Shown: positions 1 through 5,697 of the stretch, piece by piece | Layout of the letters: the number at the start of each line of letters is the position of its first letter | Position numbering within the stretch: the first letter of the stretch is position 1 | Program-made: the position numbers and the translations under genes | Assembly: GCF_938045535.1 (NCBI RefSeq) | Contig: NZ_CALIMQ010000172.1 | Coordinates: 1 to 8,992, forward strand | DNA length: 8,992 bases | From: an uncultured Campylobacter sp. | GTDB taxonomy: Bacteria > Campylobacterota > Campylobacteria > Campylobacterales > Campylobacteraceae | Reading direction: 5' to 3' | Notes under the pieces: model-generated | What the model saw: the letters and a program-made list of their open reading frames with translations, nothing else | Database searches by the model: none | What the model was told of the DNA's origin: nothing

Positions 1-118
1 GCATCGCGCCCGAGGAGTCCATGTAATACCAGGTACCGTCCACTCCGGTCATGCCCGTGTGCATCACGCCGCTGGTGGGGTCCAGGTAGTACCACGATCC
101 CCCGTCGTTCACCCAGCC
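1..118 (-). repeat. Two choline-binding-type (cell-wall-binding) repeats inside the transporter frame
   Basis: Residues 112-132 (GWVNDGGSWYYLDPTSGVM, then HT) and 133-150 (GMTGVDGTWYYMDSSGAM) follow the roughly 20-residue choline-binding repeat pattern G-W-x-x-D-G-x-W-Y-Y-x-D-x-x-G-x-M. Such repeats bind choline on teichoic acids or similar wall polymers in streptococci and clostridia. I count 78 G+C in bases 1-120 (65 percent) against 30 in bases 121-180 (50 percent), which hints at foreign origin. The GGWV at the joint is shared by NSS TM3 ends and by the repeat start, so the junction could have formed there. More repeats probably lie outside the window. Confidence 0.8.
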
Positions 119-451
119 GCCGAGAACCATATAGTAGGCTAAAATTCCAAACGCGCCGATTACGCCCATGATGCCTACGATTTTCCATGCGGGCTTTATG
201 CGCGAGCCGTCCTTTTTAGGCGCCGTGAAGGCATCGACGCAGTTTCTTAGCGCGCGGCGTCCGATGACATTTTCTACCAAGATCATCGGGATCCCAAGCA
301 CGATCATTGCGATGCAAAATATGAGCACGTAGGCGCCGCCGCCGTTTTGCCCGACTAAATACGGAAACCGCCACGTGCAGCCAAAGCCGATCGTGGCGCC
401 CGCGACGGTTAAGATATATGTGAGCTTGCTGCTCCAGGTCTGTCTCGGCAC
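1..451 (-). CDS. Sodium-dependent (NSS/SNF family) transporter, N-terminal part, running into choline-binding-type repeats; truncated by window edge
   Basis: The first about 114 residues match the N-terminus of neurotransmitter:sodium symporter family proteins (LeuT-like), inner-membrane Na+-coupled amino-acid or amine importers. Visible marks are WSSKLTYILTVAGATIGFG and TWRFPYL in TM1 (residues 6-32), QNGGGAY before TM2 (about 40-60), a basic loop, and TM3 (about 90-112) ending in AYYMVLGGWV. The start is GTG at 451, with GGAGGGA four to six bases upstream and only 9 bp after the nadD-rsfS stop, so it is co-transcribed with that gene. The Na1-site Asn of LeuT (N27) aligns with Cys25. From residue 112 the protein changes into two aromatic cell-wall-binding repeats and is still open at position 1. 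Topology places them in the periplasm, as extracellular loop 2 or a C-terminal tail. Substrate unknown. Family call is firm; the chimera is read directly from one open frame. Confidence 0.85.
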   Translation of the reverse strand, partial: MPRQTWSSKLTYILTVAGATIGFGCTWRFPYLVGQNGGGAYVLIFCIAMIVLGIPMILVENVIGRRALRNCVDAFTAPKKDGSRIKPAWKIVGIMGVIGAFGILAYYMVLGGWVNDGGSWYYLDPTSGVMHTGMTGVDGTWYYMDSSGAM

Positions 452-460
452 GCTCCCTCC

Positions 461-796
461 TTAAAATTGCTCTTTTTTGAGCTTGTCGAGGAAGTCCTCG
501 ATATTGTATTTGGCGCGGTAAGCCTCGCTGATGAGATGGACTATGATGTCGCCGAGATCGACGACGCTCCACTCATCTCCGCTTTCGATAGCCAAAAACT
601 CCTCGCCGAGCGGCTTTAGCGCGCTTTTTAGCTCCTCGATAAGTGAGGCTGCGTGGCGGGAGGTTAGCGTAGTAGCGATGACTACGAGTTTTGCGATGTA
701 TTCGCGCTCACTCATATCGATGATCTGGACGTCTTCGGCTTTCTTTTCGTTTAAAATTTCGGCAATCCGCTCCGCCCTTTGCTTTGGATCTTGCAT
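461..796 (-). CDS. rsfS: Ribosome silencing factor RsfS, likely also started internally at ATG 796
   Basis: Residues 401-511 of the fused frame are a full-length RsfS/DUF143 domain (111 residues). It binds ribosomal protein L14 and blocks subunit joining when nutrients are scarce. Visible conserved parts are AERIAEILNEKKAEDVQIID, the TLTSRHAASLIEEL helix and GDEWSVVDLGDIIVHL. In other Campylobacterota nadD and rsfS are adjacent separate genes. Here the boundary codons read ...FYKRKD-MQDPKQ with no stop, yet ATG 796 still has a proper ribosome binding site. I infer that free RsfS is made by internal initiation, alongside or instead of a fused protein. Followed after 9 bp by the NSS transporter. 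Confidence 0.8.
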   Translation of the reverse strand: MQDPKQRAERIAEILNEKKAEDVQIIDMSEREYIAKLVVIATTLTSRHAASLIEELKSALKPLGEEFLAIESGDEWSVVDLGDIIVHLISEAYRAKYNIEDFLDKLKKEQF

Positions 797-1996
797 ATCT
801 TTCCTTTTATAAAATTTTATGACCTCTGCTGCGATCTTGGGCGGGATTTCGCCTTTGAAATCTCGCCTAAAACCGCTCGAGCTCGCATCTACGGCAATCT
901 CGATGCGTCTTAGAGCCGCCCACTGCCGCGGGATCTCGTAGCCCGGCCGCGTAAGCACCGCAAACTCCGCCAATTTCTGCAGCTCGCCGAAATCGCGCCA
1001 TTTGTGAAGCTCGGCTAGGTTGTCAGCACCCACGACGATATAGAGCTTTGAGACTGTATCTGCGCCGCCTGTGCTACCTATGCAATTTACTGTGTTGCCT
1101 GCGCTATGCGCGTCGTTCATATCATTTATGTCGCTCGCATCGCTTGCGTTGTTTGCTCTACCCATGCCGTTTGTTTCATTTGCGCTACCGCTTACGTTGC
1201 ATACGCCGTCTGCGCCGCCACTTTGAATTTTATTCGCGCCTGAAATTTCATCCGCATCCGAACTCTCGCTCGCTATGCTACTTGGAATTTCGCGGTTTTT
1301 TGCGTTTGAAATTTCGCTCGCATTTGAAATTTTATCTGCGTTTTGGATTTTACTCGCGACGTCCTTGCTATCCGCCTTGCTTTGCGAAATTCCGTCCATT
1401 TCGCTTTTGCTACCAACCGAAATTTGTTCCGCCATCCCTCCTTGCAGAGCTTCGTTTTTTGCGTTAGCGGGGATGCTCGCTCCGCCCGTAATATCGGCGG
1501 AGCAGGCGTCGCCGCTTAGAATTTTACCTATATCGCACGACAAAGCCCCGTCCGTCTTCTCGGGTAAAATTTCGTCTGCACTGTCCGAAATATAAGCACA
1601 GGCAGAAATTTTATTCGCAATATTTGCGCCGTTAGGTAGAGCCTTATTCGTTACGGTTGCCGGGGTTTCGCTCGCCGAGGCTGCCGTCTCCGCCGAGATT
1701 TTGCCGTTCGCGCCGTATTTTTCGAGCAGAAATTTCACGCTTTGTATCGTGGGTACCGGCACGTTTTGTGAAATTTCATAATCGCTCACCTCCACGTGCG
1801 GGGCGTCGCTCCACAGCGCGCGGCACCATCTGAGCCGCAGCTGCGGCGGCGCCGAAAAGCTCTTTTTAAACGGGTTTAGAAACGACGGCATTATGACCAG
1901 CAAATCGGGCTTTAAGCTCGATAAAATCGCCTTTACCGCGACGTCGTGTCCTGCGTGCGGCGGATCGAAACTGCCGCCGAAAAGCGCGATCTTCAC
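461..1996 (-). CDS. nadD: Nicotinate-nucleotide adenylyltransferase with a large insertion, fused in frame to ribosome silencing factor RsfS
   Basis: NadD adenylates nicotinate mononucleotide in NAD synthesis. Residues 1-98 carry GGSFDPPHAGH (the HxGH nucleotidyltransferase signature), the NPFKK segment and VPTIQSVKFLLEKY. Residues 317-400 resume with LYIVVGADNLAELHKW and the late SSSGFR motif. Between them lie about 218 residues of low-complexity sequence; without them the NadD part is about 182 residues, normal for Campylobacter. There is no stop before residue 401, where RsfS begins. I chose GTG at 1996 because KIALFGGSF is the true N-terminus, GGAGCAGG lies just upstream, and its GTGA overlaps the preceding frame's stop. 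A TTG ten codons further upstream would add an unlikely Arg-rich lead. The catalytic motifs on both sides of the insert suggest a working enzyme. Confidence 0.88.
   Translation of the reverse strand: MKIALFGGSFDPPHAGHDVAVKAILSSLKPDLLVIMPSFLNPFKKSFSAPPQLRLRWCRALWSDAPHVEVSDYEISQNVPVPTIQSVKFLLEKYGANGKISAETAASASETPATVTNKALPNGANIANKISACAYISDSADEILPEKTDGALSCDIGKILSGDACSADITGGASIPANAKNEALQGGMAEQISVGSKSEMDGISQSKADSKDVASKIQNADKISNASEISNAKNREIPSSIASESSDADEISGANKIQSGGADGVCNVSGSANETNGMGRANNASDASDINDMNDAHSAGNTVNCIGSTGGADTVSKLYIVVGADNLAELHKWRDFGELQKLAEFAVLTRPGYEIPRQWAALRRIEIAVDASSSGFRRDFKGEIPPKIAAEVIKFYKRKDMQDPKQRAERIAEILNEKKAEDVQIIDMSEREYIAKLVVIATTLTSRHAASLIEELKSALKPLGEEFLAIESGDEWSVVDLGDIIVHLISEAYRAKYNIEDFLDKLKKEQF
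799..808 (-). promoter_or_regulatory. Internal ribosome binding site for rsfS within the nadD frame
   Basis: The minus strand reads AAAAGGAAAG, with GGA about 6 bases before ATG 796, inside the codons for KFYKRKD. It is a standard Shine-Dalgarno match and decides the rsfS start. Confidence 0.65.
1049..1702 (-). repeat. Low-complexity insertion inside nadD built on RAATTY words
   Basis: About 218 residues rich in Ala, Ser, Asn, Asp and Gly, with a recurring [KE]-I-[SLPQ] tripeptide (NKIS, DEIL, GKIL, EQIS, DGIS, SKIQ, DKIS, SEIS, REIP, DEIS) each encoded by AAA/GAA-ATT-TC/TT. I count 10 RAATTY hexamers in these 654 bp. It sits in the loop just before the LYIVVGAD strand, a surface position that can tolerate extra sequence. 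No folded domain or catalytic motif is visible. Confidence 0.85.
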
Positions 1997-2781
1997 GCGC
2001 CTGCTCCGCGCCGCTCCGCGCCGCAAAATTTCTCGCCCTTCGCCGCAAATTCTGCGGCATGAAATCTTGCGCGGCGCAATCTTGCTTTATGAAATTTTAC
2101 GCCGCAAAATTCCGTTTCGCCAAATTTTGTTGCAAAAAATCCCGCGTTTTGTGGCGCGGTAAATTTAAAGGGCGTGGCGGCGCAAAGGCTATGACTGCGT
2201 CGCAGCCCTTTTGCGGCGGCAAATTTTAAAAGCGCGCCATCGCGGAATTTTACCCTACTGAATTTTGCTTCGCTAAATTTCATTTTAAGTTCTAAATTTG
2301 GCGTCCGGAACTTCATTTCGCTAAATTTCATGCCGTGAAATTTAGCCGCATAAAATTTCGCGGTGCGATCTAAAAAACCCGTCTCGCGCAATTCTGCTTT
2401 GTAAAATTTGACGCCGCGTGCCATAAATTTTGATTTGCAGAATTCCGTGCCGCGAAAGTTTGTTCCTAAAAAATTCGTCCCGTAGGTCGTAAATTTCGCG
2501 CTATCAAATTTCTCGTCGTGAAATTTAAAATGCGGGTGCCGTGATTGCCAAATTTGTTGCGTATGACGAAGCGTTTCATTGCAAAATTTAAAATCGCGAA
2601 GCGTGGCATCGTGTGCCCCAGGCTCCGCGCCGCAAAATTTCGTGCTACCAAATTTTGTTGCAAAAAATCCTGCGTTTTGCAGCGCGAAAAATTTAACGCC
2701 GCGATCCATAAATTTTTCCGCGCAAAATCCAGCGGTTGCGAAGCGGGCGTTAGAATTCGGGTTTTTGTAAGGCTTTCGCAC
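1993..2781 (-). CDS. Hypothetical pentapeptide-repeat-like protein, repeat-derived, between serS and nadD
   Basis: A 262-codon frame fills the serS-nadD gap with operon spacing: GTG start 7 bp after the serS stop, and a GTGA overlap with nadD. Phe (or Leu) recurs every five residues over long stretches, e.g. GTNFLGTNFRGTEFCKSKF and KFYAAKFHGMKFSEMKF. Small residues (A, S, T, G) often stand two before it and G often two after. This is the layout of pentapeptide-repeat beta-helices (A[DN]Lxx), although Lys or Asn replaces the usual Asp/Asn. At least 28 RAATTY words lie in the frame, most read in one phase as Lys-Phe. Residues about 35-55 recur near 211-231. No signal peptide is evident. It may be a real protein or only an open path through a repeat array; no clear Shine-Dalgarno was seen. 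Confidence 0.42.
   Translation of the reverse strand: MRKPYKNPNSNARFATAGFCAEKFMDRGVKFFALQNAGFFATKFGSTKFCGAEPGAHDATLRDFKFCNETLRHTQQIWQSRHPHFKFHDEKFDSAKFTTYGTNFLGTNFRGTEFCKSKFMARGVKFYKAELRETGFLDRTAKFYAAKFHGMKFSEMKFRTPNLELKMKFSEAKFSRVKFRDGALLKFAAAKGLRRSHSLCAATPFKFTAPQNAGFFATKFGETEFCGVKFHKARLRRARFHAAEFAAKGEKFCGAERRGAGA
2103..2166 (-). repeat. Copy 1 of a 64-bp direct repeat within the pentapeptide-like frame
   Basis: Aligns without gaps to 2631-2694, with 54 of 64 bases identical by my hand count and a core of about 32 bp with one mismatch. The offset is 528 bp, a whole number of codons, so both copies encode QNAGFFATKFG followed by similar residues. Confidence 0.85.
2631..2694 (-). repeat. Copy 2 of the 64-bp direct repeat
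   Basis: Partner of 2103-2166. Same strand and reading frame, pointing to an internal duplication within the frame. Confidence 0.85.
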
Positions 2782-2788
2782 GGGCTGC

Positions 2789-4039
2789 CTACATATATTT
2801 TTCTAAAACGCGCGGAATTTCGATGCTGCCGTCCTTGCGCTGGTAGTTTTCCATCACCGCGATTAGCGTGCGACCGACCGCGAGCGAGGAGCCGTTTAGC
2901 GTGTGAACGAGGCTATTTTTCTTGCCGTCTTTGAAGCGGATCTTGGCTCTGCGCGCCTGAAAATCGCGACAGTTGCTGATCGAGCTGATCTCTCGGTATT
3001 GGTTCTGCCCCGGCAGCCAAACCTCCAAATCCACGGTCTTTGCGGCGCTAAAGCCAAGATCGCCGCTGCAAAGCAGCATGTGTCTGTGCGGAAGGCCAAG
3101 GCTAGCTAGCAGATCGCTCGCGCATGAAATCATCTCTTCAAGCATCTTTGCGCTATCCTCTGGGCGCGTGATGGCGACGAGCTCAACCTTTTCGAACTGA
3201 TGCTGGCGGATCATGCCGCGCGTATCGCGCCCCGCTGAGCCCGCTTCCTTGCGAAAGCAGTGGCTGTAGCTGGTGAGCTTGATCGGCAGCTCCTCGCTGC
3301 GTAAAATTTCATCGTTAAAGAGATTCGTAGCCGTAACCTCGCTCGTAGGGATGAGGTAGAGGTTTTGCTCCTCGTCGTCAACGCGGTAGAGGTCGTCTTT
3401 AAATTTAGGCAGCTGGCCCGTGCCGTAGAGGATCTGATCGCGCACCAAAAACGGCATATTTACGAGCTCGAAGCCGCGCGAGTTATTAAATTCGATCATG
3501 TAATTGATGAGAGCCATATTCAGCTTTGCGCCCAGCCCGCGGATCGCGGTGAAGCGGCTGCCGCTGAGTTTAACGCCGCGCTCGAAATCAAGCCATCCTA
3601 GCGCCTCGCCGAGCTCGAAGTGCTGCTTGGGCGCGAAGTCGAACGTGCGCGGATCAAGCACCCTTTTGATACAGACGTTTTCGTTCTCGTCCGCACCGAT
3701 CGGCACGTCGTCGTCGATGATATTCGGCACGCACGCGGCGATCGCCTCTAAGTTTTGCTCGCGCTCATTTACGAGCTCGCTAAGGCCTTGGATCTTTTGC
3801 TTGTTTTCCTCAAGCTGCGATTTTAGCGCGCCTACGTCCTTGCCCTCGCGTGCGGTGAGACCGAGCTCCTTGCTCTTTGCATTTTGCACGGCTTGAAGGT
3901 TTTCCAGCTCCGTCTTTTTAGATTTTAGCTCGTTGTAGGCATCCAGTAGCGATTGCAGAGTTTGCGGCGGGACTTTTTTGGCGATAAGTTTTTTATTAAA
4001 TTCGTCGAAATTCGTCTCGATAAGTTTTAAATTTATCAT
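2789..4039 (-). CDS. serS: Seryl-tRNA synthetase
   Basis: Cytoplasmic class II synthetase that charges tRNA-Ser (and the selenocysteine tRNA where present). 416 residues, normal length. Residues 1-105 form the long helical arm that reads the tRNA variable arm. The serine/ATP pocket TSEVTA is at 232-237. Motif 2, FRKEAGSAGRDTRGMIRQHQ, is at 262-281. Motif 3, GSSLAVGRTLIAVMENYQ, is near 383-400. The start ATG at 4039 has AAGAGG seven bases upstream. First gene of the minus-strand operon, with the pentapeptide-like frame, nadD-rsfS and the NSS transporter behind it. RAATTY words are present but sparse (about 7 in 1251 bp), unlike the neighbouring gap. Confidence 0.98.
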   Translation of the reverse strand: MINLKLIETNFDEFNKKLIAKKVPPQTLQSLLDAYNELKSKKTELENLQAVQNAKSKELGLTAREGKDVGALKSQLEENKQKIQGLSELVNEREQNLEAIAACVPNIIDDDVPIGADENENVCIKRVLDPRTFDFAPKQHFELGEALGWLDFERGVKLSGSRFTAIRGLGAKLNMALINYMIEFNNSRGFELVNMPFLVRDQILYGTGQLPKFKDDLYRVDDEEQNLYLIPTSEVTATNLFNDEILRSEELPIKLTSYSHCFRKEAGSAGRDTRGMIRQHQFEKVELVAITRPEDSAKMLEEMISCASDLLASLGLPHRHMLLCSGDLGFSAAKTVDLEVWLPGQNQYREISSISNCRDFQARRAKIRFKDGKKNSLVHTLNGSSLAVGRTLIAVMENYQRKDGSIEIPRVLEKYM

Positions 4040-4072
4040 TTTCTGCCTCTTTTTGGTAATTTAAATTGCGAC

Positions 4073-4078
4073 ATTTTA
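4073..4078 (-). promoter_or_regulatory. Probable -10 box for the serS operon
   Basis: The minus strand reads TAAAAT within GTTAAAATG, 34 bases before the serS ATG, with A/T-rich sequence upstream and no clear -35. This is typical of Campylobacter sigma70 promoters. Confidence 0.45.
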
Positions 4079-4140
4079 ACTAAAGTTTGCTTTAAATACT
4101 CAAAATAAACCCACATTTAAGCAATACGGATGAAAAAAAG

Positions 4141-4149
4141 TGATACAAT
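4141..4149 (+). promoter_or_regulatory. Extended -10 promoter for the nik operon
   Basis: TGATACAAT gives a TGn-TACAAT extended -10 about 30 bases before the nikK ATG. Transcription would start near 4156, inside the palindrome at 4154-4178. Ribosome binding would use AAAGG at 4169-4173. Confidence 0.6.
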
Positions 4150-4153
4150 TCAG

Positions 4154-4178
4154 TAATATTTTATTATGAAAGGTATTA
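4154..4178 (+). promoter_or_regulatory. Candidate NikR operator in front of nikK
   Basis: TAATA, 15 bases, then TATTA, flanked by G and C so that the full arms GTAATA / TATTAC form a perfect 6-bp inverted repeat at 4153-4179. This fits the TRWYA-N15-TRWYA pattern described for Helicobacter NikR, and resembles the E. coli NikR site (GTATGA-N16-TCATAC). It covers the likely transcription start and ends at the nikK start codon, so binding would repress. The nickel link is inferred from the operon behind it. Confidence 0.5.
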
Positions 4179-4179
4179 C

Positions 4180-4929
4180 ATGAAGGCAAAATTTGCTTTT
4201 TTAGGAATTTTAGCGGCGAGCCTTGCATTCGCACATTTCGGCGTTCTTACAACGGATAAAAATGTCGTAGAGGATCAAAAAGATGCTACTTTAAAGCTAA
4301 ATTTGGAATTCTCCCATCCGTTTTTACAGGAGTTTATGAATCTACAAAAGCCCGCAGAATTCGGCGTTTTTATTGACGGCGAGAAAAAATCGCTTCTAGG
4401 CAGCCTAAAAGAGCAGAAAAAGGGCGAAAATTCCTATTTTGCGGCGGAATTTAAAGCTGACAAGCCATCACTTTTGGCGTTTTATTTTGATCCCAAACCC
4501 TATGCCGAGCCGGCTGAGCGCAAGATGATCCGCCATATCACCAAAACCTACGTCGATGCTTACGGCGCGGGCGAAGGCTGGGATAAGCCGCTCGGGCTAG
4601 AGGCGGAGATCGTGCCGCTAGTGCGGCCTTATGCGCTGTATGCGGGCGAGATATTTAGCGGAGTGTTTCTGCTGCACGGAAAGCCCATCCCAGGCGCGGA
4701 CGTGGAGATCGAGCTATATAACGATAAAGGCTACAAAGCCCCTAGCGAGGCGCATGTCACGCAGGTCGTTAAAACCAACGGCGCGGGCGAGTTCAGCTTT
4801 GTGATGCCGGTTGCCGGCTGGTGGGGCTTTGCGGCTCTTAGCGAGGAGGAAGCCGCCAAAGGAAGCGAGCAGCCCGTAAATGAGCTGGGTGCCGTGCTTT
4901 GGATCAAAGCAGACGAGTTGAAAAAATAG
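4180..4929 (+). CDS. nikK: NikK, periplasmic DUF4198 accessory protein of an ECF nickel transporter
   Basis: 249 residues. A signal peptide (residues 1-18, ending SLAFA) would be cleaved to leave His19 as the new N-terminus (HFGVLTTD), a position typically His in this family. The rest is a DUF4198 beta-rich protein. Visible parts are LEFSHPFLQEFM, the RHITKTYVDAYGAGEGWDKP segment and a C-terminal Ig-like half from about residue 155 (YALYAGEIFSGVFLLHGKPI). NikK occurs with NikM, NikL, NikQ and NikO in proteobacterial NikKMLQO systems and is thought to help deliver or bind nickel outside the inner membrane; its exact role is not settled. It leads the operon behind an extended -10 promoter and a NikR-like palindrome. 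The first half of the gene carries about seven RAATTY words. Confidence 0.85.
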   Translation: MKAKFAFLGILAASLAFAHFGVLTTDKNVVEDQKDATLKLNLEFSHPFLQEFMNLQKPAEFGVFIDGEKKSLLGSLKEQKKGENSYFAAEFKADKPSLLAFYFDPKPYAEPAERKMIRHITKTYVDAYGAGEGWDKPLGLEAEIVPLVRPYALYAGEIFSGVFLLHGKPIPGADVEIELYNDKGYKAPSEAHVTQVVKTNGAGEFSFVMPVAGWWGFAALSEEEAAKGSEQPVNELGAVLWIKADELKK

Positions 4930-4941
4930 GGGAGCAGCTCG

Positions 4942-5697
4942 GTGAGATCTCTTTTTTTGGGCGAAATTTGCGCGGCTGCGGATAAATTTAAATTTGCGTT
5001 TGAGCGGAGTTTTGAAATTTTATTTTCGTACGTTTTGCTTGGCGACGTAAAATTTCAAGCGAATTCTGCGGCTAAAATTTTACGGGGAAGAATTTTGTCG
5101 TTTTGCACCCGCGCGCAGTCTGCGTCTCAGGGTTTGGTTAAAACTTTACGGAGCAAAATTCCGCTGAGTAAAATTTCAAGTAGCAGAACTCTGCTATGTG
5201 GAATTTTGCTCGGTAGGAATCCGCTCTTAGTAGCTTCGAGCCGCAAAATTTCATATCCATGGATTTATGAGCTTAAAATACCAGCACGTAAAATTTCGTT
5301 TTTTGAAATTTCGCAGGCTCTGTTTTACCGCACAAGCATCTCACCGAGATCGCTCGGAGCCTTAAATTTTGCGTTGCAAAATCCGCTCGCCGCTCCTGCA
5401 ATTGTAGCAAGCGAAAATTCTTGCGCCGTGCGAGCCGTAAAATTTATCAAATTTGCCGGTTCCGTAAGCGGTTCCGACATCGCTCCGAGTCTTGCGCTGA
5501 CAGCCGCCGCAGATAGGACGCAAGCTGCGAGTTTTACAGCCGCAAATTTTGCCGCGACTAAAGCCGTAAAAGCAAGGCCTGTAGCAATCAAGGCAATTAT
5601 CGCAAAGGTCGCAAATGCCTTAAATTTAACTAGCTCCCGCGTTTTTGTGCGTCTAAAAAACTGGAGCGATTTAAAGGAGGCGAGCCGTGCACATTAG
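4942..5697 (+). CDS. Unrecognised 251-codon open frame between nikK and nikM; probably repeat-derived
   Basis: The frame starts at GTG 4942, 12 bp after the nikK stop, with GGGAG seven bases upstream. It ends in TAG overlapping the nikM start by 11 bp. I recognise no domain, no convincing membrane segment and no signal peptide. The protein is Ser/Ala/Lys-rich, with KIS, KIL, KIP and KF tripeptides from about 20 RAATTY words in 756 bp and an Ala/Lys-rich C-terminal third. Unlike the frame upstream of nadD, the words are read in mixed phases, which argues against long-term coding constraint. It is the only large gap in an operon whose other nik junctions are 4-bp overlaps. Either a fast-evolving small protein or an open but meaningless path through a repeat array. 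Confidence 0.28.
   Translation: MRSLFLGEICAAADKFKFAFERSFEILFSYVLLGDVKFQANSAAKILRGRILSFCTRAQSASQGLVKTLRSKIPLSKISSSRTLLCGILLGRNPLLVASSRKISYPWIYELKIPARKISFFEISQALFYRTSISPRSLGALNFALQNPLAAPAIVASENSCAVRAVKFIKFAGSVSGSDIAPSLALTAAADRTQAASFTAANFAATKAVKARPVAIKAIIAKVANALNLTSSRVFVRLKNWSDLKEASRAH
4963..5627 (+). repeat. RAATTY-rich array between nikK and nikM
   Basis: About 20 hexamers of the RAATTY family (mostly AAATTT, often as GTAAAATTTC or GCAAATTTTG) spaced roughly 15-60 bp apart. A random sequence of even base composition would have one per 1024 bp. Spacers differ in sequence and length, so this is not a tandem repeat. Confidence 0.8.
5673..5680 (+). promoter_or_regulatory. Strong ribosome binding site of nikM
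   Basis: AAAGGAGG ends six bases before GTG 5687. It settles the start so that the protein begins Met-His, as NikM and CbiM require. Confidence 0.85.

Noticed and set aside
1048..1595. Plus-strand open frames of 139 and 106 codons opposite the nadD insert, rich in Leu, Arg, Cys and Phe
   Set aside because: They are antisense to a frame flanked by firm NadD motifs, and their length follows from the stop-poor RAATTY words. No domain or start signal.
1993..2781. CRISPR or tandem-repeat array in the AAATTT-rich gaps
   Set aside because: The repeated unit is only 6-10 bp, spacing is irregular (15 to 60 bp), and no constant repeat of 25-40 bp is present.
4040..4179. Cobalamin riboswitch ahead of the transporter operon
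   Set aside because: The leader after the predicted transcription start is only about 25 bases and the 140-bp gap has no B12-box-like sequence.
4938..5348. 11-bp inverted repeat CTCGGTGAGAT (4938-4948) and ATCTCACCGAG (5338-5348)
   Set aside because: Several matches of this length are expected by chance in about 9 kb, and 390 bp of spacer gives no plausible hairpin or element.
5325..5591. Minus-strand 88-codon Ala-rich frame inside the nikK-nikM gap
   Set aside because: Antisense shadow of the repeat region, with no operon partner or ribosome binding site.
1993..5697. Known Neisseria DUS or Pasteurellaceae USS uptake words
   Set aside because: Neither GCCGTCTGAA nor AAGTGCGGT forms a cluster here. 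The enriched word family is RAATTY only.
4942..5697. The frame between nikK and nikM as a NikN or CbiN component
   Set aside because: NikN and CbiN have two membrane helices and a short periplasmic loop. This frame shows none, and NikL already fills that role.
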